Assembly: GCA_030431525.1 (NCBI GenBank) | Contig: JAUIJC010000009.1 | Span: 51,064 to 115,063, forward strand | Source: Bacteroidia bacterium | Lineage (GTDB): Bacteria; Bacteroidota; Bacteroidia; Cytophagales; JAAEPT01 | Reading direction: 5' to 3' | DNA length: 64,000 nucleotides | Part shown: positions 7,465 to 15,387 of the stretch, piece after piece | Numbering within the stretch: the first letter of the stretch is position 1 | Layout: the number at the start of each line of letters is the position of its first letter | Translations under genes and position numbers: made by a program | The notes under the pieces: generated by a model | What the model was told of the DNA's origin: nothing | The model's database searches: none | Seen by the model: only the letters and a program-made list of their open reading frames with translations

Positions 7465-8784
7465 TTACAGGTTAAACAATCCTTTGTTCAAAGCCTGCAA
7501 CGCCTGAACCTTGTTCTCCATTTTAATAAGGATGGAGATGTTGTTTCGGCTACCACCGAAGGAAATCATACGCACAGGAATCTCTTCCAAGGCGTCAAAA
7601 ACCTTCATCGCCAAGCCTTTTTCATCTACGATATTGGCACCTACGCAAGAGACAATCGTCTGACCTTTGTCCACTTCAACTTTACCGAAAGCGTCCAATT
7701 CCTTGATGATCTCATCCAAGTGAGTGGCATCATCAATCGTCAAAGACACAGCCACCTCAGAAGTGGTAATCATGTCGATTGGCGTGCGGTACTTTTCGAA
7801 TACCTCGAAGATTTTGCGCATGAAGCCATAAGCCAACAACATACGGCTGGACTTCACCTTGATGGCAATGATGTCATCCTTGGCGGCAATCGCCTTTACA
7901 CCAGAACCAGCAGCCTCACCTGAAATGGTTGTTCCCTTGGCGTCAGGGTCCATGGTGTTGAGCAATTTCACCGGCGTACCCACCTGCTGAGCAGGACGGA
8001 TTGTAGCTGGGTGAAGGATTTTTGCTCCGAAGTAAGCCAACTCGGCAGCCTCATCGAAATTCAACTGTGCGATTGGGCGAGTTTGGTCAACAACGCGCGG
8101 GTCGTTATTGTGCATGCCGTCAATGTCCGTCCAAATTTGAACTTCTTGGGCATCCAAAGCAGCACCTACCAATGAAGCGGTGTAATCACTTCCACCACGC
8201 TTCAAGTTATCCACCTCGCCTTTGGCGTTACGGCAGATATAACCCTGAGTCACATAGATACCTACCTGCTCGCCAGCATCAATGATGCTTTTTAGGCGCT
8301 CAGAGATTTTCTCCAACTCAGGCTCGTGGTCTTCATCAACACTCATGAAATCGAGGGCTGGCAACCAACGTGAAGTGATACCAATCTCTTCCAAGTAGTG
8401 GTGGAAAAGCTTTGTGGAAATCAACTCACCCTGTGCGAGCAACAAACGCTCCTCACGGTCAGTGAAGTCAAACTCCAACAAGCCACGGATTACACCAAAG
8501 CGAGTGTCAACAACACTCTTACCTTTGGAGTATCCTTCCTCAGTTTTATAAAGGCTCTTGACAAACGGCTGATAGTGCTCATAAAGAGCATCAATCAACT
8601 GCTTTCCTTTTGCCTTGTCCTTGGCGTAAAGCGCCTGTCCAATCTCTACCAATGAGTTGGTTGTGCCAGATACAGCAGACAACACAACCACTTTTGAATC
8701 TTGGTCGCGGGTAATCAACTCCTTGACCATTTCCATCCGCTCAGGCTTACCGACGGAGGTTCCTCCAAACTTTAGAACTTTCAT
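7465..8784 (-). CDS. lysC: Aspartokinase (monofunctional)
   Basis: The 439-residue enzyme phosphorylates aspartate at the start of the lysine, threonine and methionine pathways. The kinase motif KFGGTSVG opens the protein, with TRFGVIRGLLEF and RGGSDYTASLVGAAL (substrate and ATP site) in the first 220 residues. Two ACT-like regulatory segments follow from about residue 300 (IIAIKVKSSRM, then VSCVGANIVDEKG), so feedback control by lysine or threonine is expected. No homoserine dehydrogenase domain is fused; that activity is the separate gene at 4245-5435. The symbol follows common usage for monofunctional enzymes; the effector amino acid cannot be read from the sequence. Confidence 0.94.
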   Translation of the reverse strand: MKVLKFGGTSVGKPERMEMVKELITRDQDSKVVVLSAVSGTTNSLVEIGQALYAKDKAKGKQLIDALYEHYQPFVKSLYKTEEGYSKGKSVVDTRFGVIRGLLEFDFTDREERLLLAQGELISTKLFHHYLEEIGITSRWLPALDFMSVDEDHEPELEKISERLKSIIDAGEQVGIYVTQGYICRNAKGEVDNLKRGGSDYTASLVGAALDAQEVQIWTDIDGMHNNDPRVVDQTRPIAQLNFDEAAELAYFGAKILHPATIRPAQQVGTPVKLLNTMDPDAKGTTISGEAAGSGVKAIAAKDDIIAIKVKSSRMLLAYGFMRKIFEVFEKYRTPIDMITTSEVAVSLTIDDATHLDEIIKELDAFGKVEVDKGQTIVSCVGANIVDEKGLAMKVFDALEEIPVRMISFGGSRNNISILIKMENKVQALQALNKGLFNL

Positions 8785-8802
8785 TTTTTATCTACTTAAA
8801 AA

Positions 8803-8884
8803 GGACGTTAGACCGCTTCGCTTTTAGACATTGGACATTAGCAACGACTACTGGGAAAAGCTAATGTCTAAACTCTAACGTCTC
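8803..8884. repeat. GACATTAG-type inverted repeat (copy 2)
   Basis: The left arm has GACGTTAGACC, TTAGACATTGGACATTAGC; the right arm has GCTAATGTCTAA and CTCTAACGTCTC. The element fills the gap between ribH and lysC. Confidence 0.8.
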
Positions 8885-8892
8885 ATTTTGCC

Positions 8893-9384
8893 TTATGCCT
8901 CATTCCTTGGCAAAGCCAACATCTTAATGGCCGTAATGGCCGCCTCATCGCCTTTGTTGCCGTGAACACCTCCAGCACGGTCCAAGGCCTGCTGCTGGGT
9001 ATTCGGAGTCAAAACGCCGAAGATGACAGGCTTGTCATACTTCATTCCCACATTGGTGATGCCATGCGCTACAGCGTCACAGATGAAATCAAAGTGCTTG
9101 GTCTCACCTTGGACAACACAACCGATGGCGATAACCGCATCAATGTCATTGCGATGCGCCAAACGCTGAGCGCCTAGCGTCAACTCAAAACTGCCCGGCA
9201 CATCATAGCGAATGATGTTTTCCACCTTGGCGCCATATTCCAAAAGGGTGTCATAGGCTCCTTTATAAAGAGCGCCAGTCACCTCCTCGTTCCATTCAGA
9301 CACGACAATACCGAAGGTTTTGCCGCTGATGTCAGTGATATTCTTTTCTGAATATTCACTAAGGTTTTTTTCTGCTGAAGCCAT
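8893..9384 (-). CDS. ribH: 6,7-dimethyl-8-ribityllumazine synthase
   Basis: The 163-residue protein catalyses the penultimate step of riboflavin synthesis, joining the pyrimidine intermediate with dihydroxybutanone phosphate. Conserved segments are FGIVVSEWNEEVTGALYKGA (substrate loop), VPGSFELTLGAQRLA, and AIGCVVQGETKHFDFIC, which holds the catalytic His. The length is normal for the family, which assembles into pentamers or 60-mer shells. The gene lies downstream of the TPR membrane protein on the same strand, an order I recall as common in Bacteroidota. Confidence 0.96.
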   Translation of the reverse strand: MASAEKNLSEYSEKNITDISGKTFGIVVSEWNEEVTGALYKGAYDTLLEYGAKVENIIRYDVPGSFELTLGAQRLAHRNDIDAVIAIGCVVQGETKHFDFICDAVAHGITNVGMKYDKPVIFGVLTPNTQQQALDRAGGVHGNKGDEAAITAIKMLALPRNEA

Positions 9385-9492
9385 TTTTCTATGGTTAATG
9401 GTTCATGGTTGGTAGTTAATAGTTTTCCGTTCGTGGCTCATCCATCAACGATGAACCAAAAACCATGAACCATCAACAATACACTATGAACC
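9385..9492. repeat. AACCATGA-type inverted repeat
   Basis: The left half repeats TGGTTAATGGTTCATGGTTGG and TAGTTAATAG; the right half repeats GATGAACCAAAAACCATGAA, CCATCAAC and CTATGAACC. The halves are inverted relative to each other and could pair. The architecture matches the GACATTAG and GTACAATG elements, but the word is different. It lies between the TPR gene and ribH. Confidence 0.7.
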
Positions 9493-9528
9493 AAAAAAAG
9501 GGACAAGGCTCAACACCCTGTCCCCTTT
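9493..9528 (-). terminator. Intrinsic terminator downstream of the TPR gene
   Basis: Read on the minus strand, GGGACAGG and CCTTGTCCC form a stem with a one-base bulge, followed by TTTTTTT. It lies 26 bp beyond the stop of the TPR gene and would limit read-through into ribH. Confidence 0.85.
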
Positions 9529-9553
9529 GGGAATACTTATGTGTTTGACCTTA

Positions 9554-10300
9554 TCAGTTGCTCAGACCCTCGGCGCGGGCCTTCATCTTTCGAGCTTCGT
9601 TGTAAAGGTCAGATTTCTTGTACTTGGACACAATCTTACCGTAGGAAGACGCTGCAGAAGCATAGTCGCCCTTAGCCTCATAAGCTTGAGCCAAGGCAAA
9701 AAGGTAAGAAGGTGTGAACTGAGCGTTTGGCTTGTAGTCAGCAGCTTTCTGCAAAGAAGCGATAGCTGCGTCTTTTTGGTCCAAATCCAATTGGGCCAAA
9801 CCAATCAAGGCATAGACACGGCCTTGCAACAACAAGTCGTCAGAAGAGAACTGCTGAAGTTCAGCAATGGCCTTTTCAGACTGTCCTTCTTTCAAGTAAG
9901 AAACACCAGCGTAGTAGTGCGCCAAATTAGCGGCTTTGGTTCCAGAATGTTCGCTGGAAACGGAAGCCACACCGGCAATGCCAAGGCTGTCAGAACCGTT
10001 CAACACCAAATTGGTTGAGTCCTGAGAGAAGAAATACTGGATTGGGTAAATCGCCTTTTGGGCTTTCTCCTCTTCTCGGGAAGCGCTTCCTTTGAAGAAG
10101 TAGATGCCTACAACAGCCAAAATCACCACACCGAGAACACCACCCAATAGGCCTTTGTTCTTGGAAACAAACTCTTCACCCTTCTCGATTTGCTCGGCAA
10201 GGGCCTCAGGGTTTTCCAACAACTCGGAGCCTTCTTGTTGTGCCTGTTCCTCTTGGCTTTTCAACTCCTCCTGCTCGTCAAGCTTCTTTTTGTCACTCAT
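9554..10300 (-). CDS. TPR-repeat inner-membrane protein
   Basis: The 248-residue protein has an acidic, Gln/Glu-rich cytoplasmic N-terminus (about residues 1-48), one transmembrane helix (LLGGVLGVVILAVVGIYFF, about 50-68) and a C-terminal TPR region. TPR units are recognisable as NLAHYYAGVSYLKEGQSEKA, GRVYALIGLAQLDLDQKDAA and PSYLFALAQAYEAKGDYASA. The layout resembles YfgM-like proteins that help chaperone exported proteins, but this is inference. It is upstream of ribH and has its own terminator. Confidence 0.85.
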   Translation of the reverse strand: MSDKKKLDEQEELKSQEEQAQQEGSELLENPEALAEQIEKGEEFVSKNKGLLGGVLGVVILAVVGIYFFKGSASREEEKAQKAIYPIQYFFSQDSTNLVLNGSDSLGIAGVASVSSEHSGTKAANLAHYYAGVSYLKEGQSEKAIAELQQFSSDDLLLQGRVYALIGLAQLDLDQKDAAIASLQKAADYKPNAQFTPSYLFALAQAYEAKGDYASAASSYGKIVSKYKKSDLYNEARKMKARAEGLSN

Positions 10301-10329
10301 GAAAAATTGCTTTTGAAGACTTTAGAATC

Positions 10330-10386
10330 AAGACATTAGACATTAGCCCCACTTTTAGGGAAAGCTAACGTCTAATGTCTACCCTC
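10330..10386. repeat. GACATTAG-type inverted repeat (copy 3)
   Basis: AGACATTAGACATTAGCC is followed after a 15-nt spacer by GCTAACGTCTAATGTCT. It lies between the end of pdhA and the start of the TPR gene, both on the minus strand. Confidence 0.82.
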
Positions 10387-10397
10387 TAAAATCTGAA

Positions 10398-11435
10398 TTA
10401 GTCCATCATAATAGGATAATCCTCTTGCTCGTACACGTCAGTGTAAGCCTCCGATACGTCTGGGTATGGAGACTCCTCAGCGAATTTCACTGCGTCGAGT
10501 ACGCGCGCCTTGATTTCCTTGTTCATTGCAGCAAGCTCCTCCTCAGTTGCGAAACCGAATTCGAGGATGCGTTGCTTAGTTTGCTCGATTGGGTCTTGAG
10601 ACTTAAAGCTCTCCAACTCCTCCTTGGTGCGATACTTCGCAGGGTCGGACATGGAGTGGCCCTTGTAACGGTAAGTCTTGAACTCCAACAAAGTTGGGCC
10701 CTCACCCTTGCGAGCGCGCTCAGCCGCCTTGGCAGTTGCTTCGTGTACGGCTTCCACGTCCATGCCGTCAACAGGCTCGGAAGGGATGTCGTAAGCAGCA
10801 CCCAAACGGTAAAGCTCAGTTACGTTGGAAGTACGCTCTACGGAAGTACCCATAGCGTACATGTTGTTCTCAATCACGAAGATTACTGGAAGCTTCCAAG
10901 TCATCGCCATGTTGAGGGTCTCGTGGAATGCACCCTGACGGATAGCGCCATCACCCATGAAACAGATACACAAGTTGTCTGTTCCGCGGTACTGCTCGCC
11001 CATTGCCAAGCCAGCGCCCAATGGAATCTGGCCACCTACGATACCGTGTCCACCTACGAAGCCAACCTCCTTGTCGAAGATGTGCATGGAACCACCTTTA
11101 CCTTTGGTAGTACCAGTTTCTTTGGCGAACAACTCAGCCATTACCTGCTCAGGGGAACGGTCCTCCTCGCCACGGTAACGCATACCGAGGGCCAATGGCA
11201 TGCCGTGGTCACGGTAAGAAGTGATCCACTTGTCTCCCTCCTTCAACGCCGTTACGGCACCAGAGCCACAAGCCTCCTGCCCGATGTACAAGTGGCAGAA
11301 GCCTTTAATTTTTTGCTGGCCATAGAGCTGTCCTGCTTTTTCCTCGAAACGACGCACGAGGAGCATGCTCTTGTACCAGTACATATATGTTTCCTTGTCG
11401 AACTTAGGCTTTGCCTTCTTCGAATTAGATGCCAT
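10398..11435 (-). CDS. pdhA: Pyruvate dehydrogenase E1 component, alpha subunit
   Basis: The 345-residue protein is the TPP-binding half of the E1 heterotetramer that decarboxylates pyruvate and acetylates the E2 lipoyl domain. The thiamine-diphosphate motif is GDGAIRQGAFHETLNMAMTW ending in ENN (about residues 170-200), preceded by GHGIVGGQIPLGAGLA. The phosphorylation-loop region YRYKGHSMSDPAKYR is present. The ATG at 11435 is used because it precedes a typical short basic arm; an upstream start at 11462 would add nine residues. The beta-subunit and E2 genes are not adjacent, so the complex is encoded at scattered loci. Confidence 0.95.
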   Translation of the reverse strand: MASNSKKAKPKFDKETYMYWYKSMLLVRRFEEKAGQLYGQQKIKGFCHLYIGQEACGSGAVTALKEGDKWITSYRDHGMPLALGMRYRGEEDRSPEQVMAELFAKETGTTKGKGGSMHIFDKEVGFVGGHGIVGGQIPLGAGLAMGEQYRGTDNLCICFMGDGAIRQGAFHETLNMAMTWKLPVIFVIENNMYAMGTSVERTSNVTELYRLGAAYDIPSEPVDGMDVEAVHEATAKAAERARKGEGPTLLEFKTYRYKGHSMSDPAKYRTKEELESFKSQDPIEQTKQRILEFGFATEEELAAMNKEIKARVLDAVKFAEESPYPDVSEAYTDVYEQEDYPIMMD

Positions 11436-11457
11436 ATCGGGTTTGCTTTTTAAAGGG

Positions 11458-11522
11458 TACAATGTTTCATGTATTATGCATTATGAGTATTCTCATTGTA
11501 CTTAATACACTTTACATAATAC
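11458..11522. repeat. GTACAATG-type imperfect inverted repeat (copy 2)
   Basis: GTACAATGTTTCATG and TATTATGCATTATGAG face CTCATTGTACTTAATAC and TTTACATAATAC. Pairing is weaker than in copy 1. It lies upstream of pdhA in the divergent gap with recF; the rest of that 220-bp gap shows no gene. Confidence 0.7.
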
Positions 11523-11683
11523 TTCATCGGCGCCAAAATTAAGGAAAGAAACCTGCCTATCCAACGAAAAACACAAAACGAACCAACAGGAAAACGTCTC
11601 ACACACGGCAATTCAATCGGTAAACTATTGGGTTTCGTGAATTTTCGTGATTTTCGCAGGAATATTCTCCGCATCTATTCTAC

Positions 11684-12772
11684 ATGCACCTCCAGTCACT
11701 CCGCCTATTCAACTTCAAAAACCATCGGGAAGCCGAACTCGATTTCTCGGAAGGATTGAACTGCATTGTGGGGGACAATGGCACGGGCAAAACCAACCTC
11801 TTGGATGCCATTCATTTCCTATGCCTGACCAAAAGCGCACTTGGATTGAAGGACAAGCAGTTGATTCTGCATGGGGAGCAATTATTTTTGGTCCAAGCCA
11901 ATGTGAAAGATGCAAACTATGAGCATTCTCTTCGGGCGGGATTTCAGGAGGCGAAAAAACAGTTTCTGTGGGACCAAGTGCCCTACGACAGGTTGAGCGA
12001 CCATATCGGCAAGATTCCCATCGTGTTTGCCGCACCCAATGATGTGGACCTGATTCACGGTGGCAACGAGGAGCGCAGAAAGTTTTTCGATGCCCTGCTC
12101 TCGCAATTTGACCCCTATTACCTTCGGGACGCCATCCGCTACAACCAAAACCTGAAACAGCGAAACGCCCTTTTGCGCCAATTCGCCGAGCATGGCCGTC
12201 CAGACGCCGATCTGTTGGAACCTTATGACCATCAGTTGGCCACCTTGGGAAAGGCGCTTTACGAAAAGCGAAAAGCATTGACCGAGGAATTCCTTCCACA
12301 TTTCCAGTCCGCCTATAATGAATTGAGCGGAGGTCGAGAAGAGGTCAATCTCAGCTATCGTTCCCATCTGGAAAACCCTGACTTTCTAAAAGAATTACAG
12401 GAATCCCACCTCAAAGACACCGTTTTGAAATACTCCACGATGGGCATTCACCGCGACGCCTATCGTTTCAACATCAACGGCAAATCCCTCAAACTCTACG
12501 GCTCCCAAGGACAACAAAAGTGTTTTGTGACGGCCCTCAAGCTGGCCCAATTCCATATTTTGGAGGAACGCACTGGCAAAAAACCATTGCTGTTACTGGA
12601 CGATATTTTCGACCGCTTGGACGAGCATCGCACCAAAAACCTCCTTCAAATGGTGACTGAAGGACGCTTTGGTCAGGTCTTTTTGACGGACGCCAACCCC
12701 AAACGTTCACAGACGCTTTTTGAGGAATTGGACCCGAAGCCAAAGGTTTTTGAGCTACCATTGCATTCGTAG
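11684..12772 (+). CDS. recF: DNA replication and repair protein RecF
   Basis: This 362-residue SMC-like ATPase binds gapped DNA and loads RecA through RecOR. The Walker A motif GDNGTGKTNLL is at residues 30-40, the Walker B stretch KPLLLLDDIFDRLDE lies near residue 305, and the ABC-type signature region with YGSQGQQKCFVTALKLAQ precedes it. The N-terminal MHLQSLRLFNFKNH is typical. It is not beside dnaA, dnaN or gyrB, so this is not the replication-origin cluster. Its TAG stop is part of the GTAG head of a REP-like palindrome. Confidence 0.96.
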   Translation: MHLQSLRLFNFKNHREAELDFSEGLNCIVGDNGTGKTNLLDAIHFLCLTKSALGLKDKQLILHGEQLFLVQANVKDANYEHSLRAGFQEAKKQFLWDQVPYDRLSDHIGKIPIVFAAPNDVDLIHGGNEERRKFFDALLSQFDPYYLRDAIRYNQNLKQRNALLRQFAEHGRPDADLLEPYDHQLATLGKALYEKRKALTEEFLPHFQSAYNELSGGREEVNLSYRSHLENPDFLKELQESHLKDTVLKYSTMGIHRDAYRFNINGKSLKLYGSQGQQKCFVTALKLAQFHILEERTGKKPLLLLDDIFDRLDEHRTKNLLQMVTEGRFGQVFLTDANPKRSQTLFEELDPKPKVFELPLHS

Positions 12773-12837
12773 AGACAAGGCACCGCCTTGTCTCAATCGC
12801 ATTATTTGTTTTAGCCAAGGCAATGCCTTGGCTCTAC
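12769..12837. repeat. BIME-like pair of GTAG-headed REP palindromes
   Basis: REP 1 (12769-12794) is GTAG, then AGACAAGGC, loop ACC, GCCTTGTCT. REP 2 (12813-12837) is the same design in reverse orientation: read on the minus strand it is GTAG, AGCCAAGGC, loop ATT, GCCTTGGCT. The two are separated by 18 bp. A GTAG tetranucleotide at the foot of a hairpin, in head-to-head pairs, is the classic substrate structure of REP-associated tyrosine transposases. The first GTAG contains the recF stop codon. Confidence 0.85.
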
Positions 12838-12850
12838 GAAAAAAACAACC

Positions 12851-13828
12851 ATGAAAAAAGCCATCTGGATTTCCCTCTCTCTCATCACAGTTCTCCTCAC
12901 CTCCGCCTTTTTCACCCTGAAAAACCCGCTTTTGGTCAAACCCAAACCGACCAAGGAAATCATCTCCATTGACACCGCCCAACTGCGGACAGATGTAACA
13001 ACGCTTTGCAACACCAAACTCCCCCGAAATTCAGAGAACGTAGACGTTTTGGACAGCATCGCAGACTACATCAAACAGGAATTTGGGAAAACAGCTGGAA
13101 GGGTTTCCGAGCAAGCTTTTGAAGTGCGAGGCAAAACCTACCGCAACGTCATTTGCTCTTTCGGGCCCGAAAACGCCGAACGCATTATTGTAGGCGCCCA
13201 TTACGATGTATGTGGAAAACAGGCTGGTGCCGACGACAACGCTACGGGAGTTGCAGGCCTACTGGAGCTGGCTCGCCTCTTTGGAAAACAGGATGACTCC
13301 CTAAAAAACCGTATCGATTTCGTCGCCTACACTTTGGAGGAACCGCCGTATTTCAGGAGCGAGCACATGGGAAGCGCAGTCCATGCTCGTTCCCTAAAAG
13401 AAGCCGGCGTAAAAGTGAAAGCCATGGTTTGCTTGGAAATGATTGGCTATTTCACGGACAAACCAAAGTCCCAAGACTATCCCGTTGGCTTGCTCAAAAC
13501 CGCCTACCCTTCCACTGGAAACTTCATCGCCATCATCGGGAAAATGGGCCAAGGCAAACTCACGAAGTCCGTTAAGCGAGATATGATTGCCTACGGAAAC
13601 ATCCCTGTGGAATCCCTAAACGCCCCTTCTTTTGTAACGGGTGTGGACTTTTCAGACCACCTCAACTACTGGGCAGAGGGCTATCCCGCCATCATGATTA
13701 CTGATACCTCCTTCTTCCGCAACAAAAACTACCACCAAGAAACCGACACCATTGACACCTTGGACTTTGAAAAAATGGCCGAGGTGGTGAAAGGGGCATT
13801 TGGAGCGATTAGGAACTTGGCTAGCTGA
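12851..13828 (+). CDS. M28-family zinc aminopeptidase, exported
   Basis: The 325-residue protein begins with a signal-anchor or signal peptide (about residues 3-22). The M28 zinc ligands can be traced: His117 in GAHYDV, Asp128 in GADDNATG, the Glu163-Glu164 pair in TLEEPPYF (catalytic Glu and ligand), and a late His in NKNYHQETDT. FSDHLNYWAEGYPAIMITDT is the conserved segment before it. Such enzymes release N-terminal residues from peptides in the periplasm or outside the cell. It follows recF by 78 bp, with the BIME between them. Confidence 0.88.
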   Translation: MKKAIWISLSLITVLLTSAFFTLKNPLLVKPKPTKEIISIDTAQLRTDVTTLCNTKLPRNSENVDVLDSIADYIKQEFGKTAGRVSEQAFEVRGKTYRNVICSFGPENAERIIVGAHYDVCGKQAGADDNATGVAGLLELARLFGKQDDSLKNRIDFVAYTLEEPPYFRSEHMGSAVHARSLKEAGVKVKAMVCLEMIGYFTDKPKSQDYPVGLLKTAYPSTGNFIAIIGKMGQGKLTKSVKRDMIAYGNIPVESLNAPSFVTGVDFSDHLNYWAEGYPAIMITDTSFFRNKNYHQETDTIDTLDFEKMAEVVKGAFGAIRNLAS

Positions 13829-13836
13829 TTATCATT

Positions 13837-14403
13837 ATGAATATGCATGAAGAAAAACTCGATTTGATTTTTGATGAGAATCTCGTCGAACAGGAAGAGC
13901 AACAGGAATTGGAATACGGGACATTTTGGAATCGGCTATGGGCTTATTTGGTGGACTTCATCGTACTACAACCACTCACATTAATCAATATTTATAATTT
14001 TTATGTTTGGCCCAAATGGTGGAATCCTATCGTGGTTAACCTTATCATCATAGTGGTATATGCGTCCTACAAACCAATCATGGAGGGCGCCTTTGGAAGA
14101 ACTTTAGGAAAACGCTTACTCAAACTAAAAGTCATTAAAGATTCCAGAACACCAATTGACCACAACACCGCAATTACACGGTATATACCGTGGATTCCAG
14201 CACTGTTAATTAATGTCTATTTCGCTACTATCGAATATAAAACCTCACTGACTAACGACATGGCGACATTTGTATGGCTAAACTTTTCTCAACTTAGCTT
14301 TTCAGTGTTTGTGCTCATTTGCGGAATATCCATCGCCTTCTCAGACAATAAACAAGGCTTGCATGACCGCCTAGCCAAAACCCTTTGCATCAAAGACGCA
14401 TAA
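13837..14403 (+). CDS. RDD-family membrane protein
   Basis: The 188-residue protein has three or four hydrophobic helices and the RDD-type opening FWNRLWAYLVDFIVLQP (about residues 28-44). The second conserved element is FGRTLGKRLLKLKVIKD after TM2, and the protein ends in NKQGLHDRLAKTLCI, also typical. RDD proteins are poorly characterised and some are ion exchangers. It starts nine bases after the M28 gene stop and is probably in the same transcript. An ATG two codons downstream of the first is equally possible. Confidence 0.85.
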   Translation: MNMHEEKLDLIFDENLVEQEEQQELEYGTFWNRLWAYLVDFIVLQPLTLINIYNFYVWPKWWNPIVVNLIIIVVYASYKPIMEGAFGRTLGKRLLKLKVIKDSRTPIDHNTAITRYIPWIPALLINVYFATIEYKTSLTNDMATFVWLNFSQLSFSVFVLICGISIAFSDNKQGLHDRLAKTLCIKDA

Positions 14404-14454
14404 GCTTTCTCTCAAAAAATCGTTCTTTCGCCAACACCAACAAATCATCGTCTT

Positions 14455-15276
14455 ATGAATAAATGGCTTTCCATATCCCTGATTGCACTGCTCTCTGCCT
14501 GCTCCTCAGGGCCTGACCAACATTCAAACACTGACAGCATTGCCACACCTGCTAAGGACAATGTTAAAGTGGAGAACTCCACTCCAACAACCTTTTTGGA
14601 CAGTGTTGGGGTGGCTCACAAGAAAGATGAGTTTTTAGGACACAAAACCGTGGCCTTTGATTTAGAACTCAATTTCGGAGGGAAGAAACGCTTGAATGGC
14701 ACTGTCTATTCGGCTACCAACTCCTCTAAAATCAAGGTAGACTACGCCGACGGAAAAAGCCTCATTTACGACGGCAACCAAGTATACATCACTCCAGACA
14801 CCGTTGATTATCCAAAAGCGCGTTTCGACATGTTCACATGGCAATACTTCTTTGCCCTGCCTTACAAGCTGGACGACCAAGGCACAAAATGGGAGGATTG
14901 GACGGCTGATTCCTTGAATGGAAAGCCCTACCTAATGAATACCTTGAGCTTTGACTCCGGCACCGGCGACTCGCCTGATGACTGGTATGTGACCTATATT
15001 GACCCAGCTACCCAACAGCTCTACGCTACTGCCTACATCGTCACCCTTGGAAAATCTGTGGAGGAGGCCAACAAGGATCCGCACGCCATCACTTACGAGG
15101 ATTACAAAGAAGTGGACGGCATCCCATTCGCCACCAAATGGCGCTTTTGGGGATGGACCAAGGAAGAAGGTTTGACAAAACAATTGGGTGATGCTACGGT
15201 CAGCAACATCCGCTTTATGGAGGATGAAAAGGTTTTTGAGCTTCCGGAGAGTAAAAAATTGGTGCCTTTGGATTAG
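14455..15276 (+). CDS. Lipoprotein of unknown function (DUF6503-like)
   Basis: The 273-residue protein has a lipoprotein signal peptide with lipobox LLSAC, so Cys16 is probably lipidated. The mature part looks like a LolA-type open beta sheet: repeated short beta strands such as VAFDLELNFG, KVDYADGKSLIYDGNQVYI and WYVTYIDPATQQLYATAYIV. I associate this pattern with the Bacteroidota DUF6503 family, with moderate confidence. Function is unknown. It follows the RDD gene by 51 bp. Confidence 0.7.
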   Translation: MNKWLSISLIALLSACSSGPDQHSNTDSIATPAKDNVKVENSTPTTFLDSVGVAHKKDEFLGHKTVAFDLELNFGGKKRLNGTVYSATNSSKIKVDYADGKSLIYDGNQVYITPDTVDYPKARFDMFTWQYFFALPYKLDDQGTKWEDWTADSLNGKPYLMNTLSFDSGTGDSPDDWYVTYIDPATQQLYATAYIVTLGKSVEEANKDPHAITYEDYKEVDGIPFATKWRFWGWTKEEGLTKQLGDATVSNIRFMEDEKVFELPESKKLVPLD

Positions 15277-15292
15277 AAAACCCATAAAATAC

Positions 15293-15312
15293 CATAGGAC
15301 TAAAGTCCTATG
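15293..15312. repeat. Short perfect palindrome
   Basis: CATAGGAC, loop TAAA, GTCCTATG. It sits just before the bidirectional terminator and resembles short palindromes scattered through Bacteroidota intergenic regions. Confidence 0.75.
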
Positions 15313-15320
15313 CTAAGTAG

Positions 15321-15369
15321 AAACGCCCTTTCAGGGCTGTGAGTAGTCACAGTCATGAAAGGGCGTTTT
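15321..15369. terminator. Bidirectional terminator between the lipoprotein and Nramp genes
   Basis: AACGCCCTTTCA (15322-15333) pairs with TGAAAGGGCGTT (15356-15367), and inside it CTGTGA and TCACAG form a second perfect stem around GTAG. T-rich and A-rich flanks allow function on both strands for the convergent genes ending at 15276 and 15388. Confidence 0.88.
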
Positions 15370-15387
15370 CGTTTAAAGATGGGGATT

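Noticed and set aside
8785..8892. Lysine riboswitch or leader peptide upstream of aspartokinase
   Set aside because: The gap contains only the GACATTAG repeat; no Lys- or Thr-rich short ORF or L-box structure is seen.
11474..11674. 66-codon minus-strand ORF between pdhA and recF
   Set aside because: It overlaps the GTACAATG repeat and is very basic without any family resemblance.
11684..12772. Replication origin near recF
   Set aside because: No dnaA, dnaN, gyrB or DnaA-box cluster lies in the neighbourhood.
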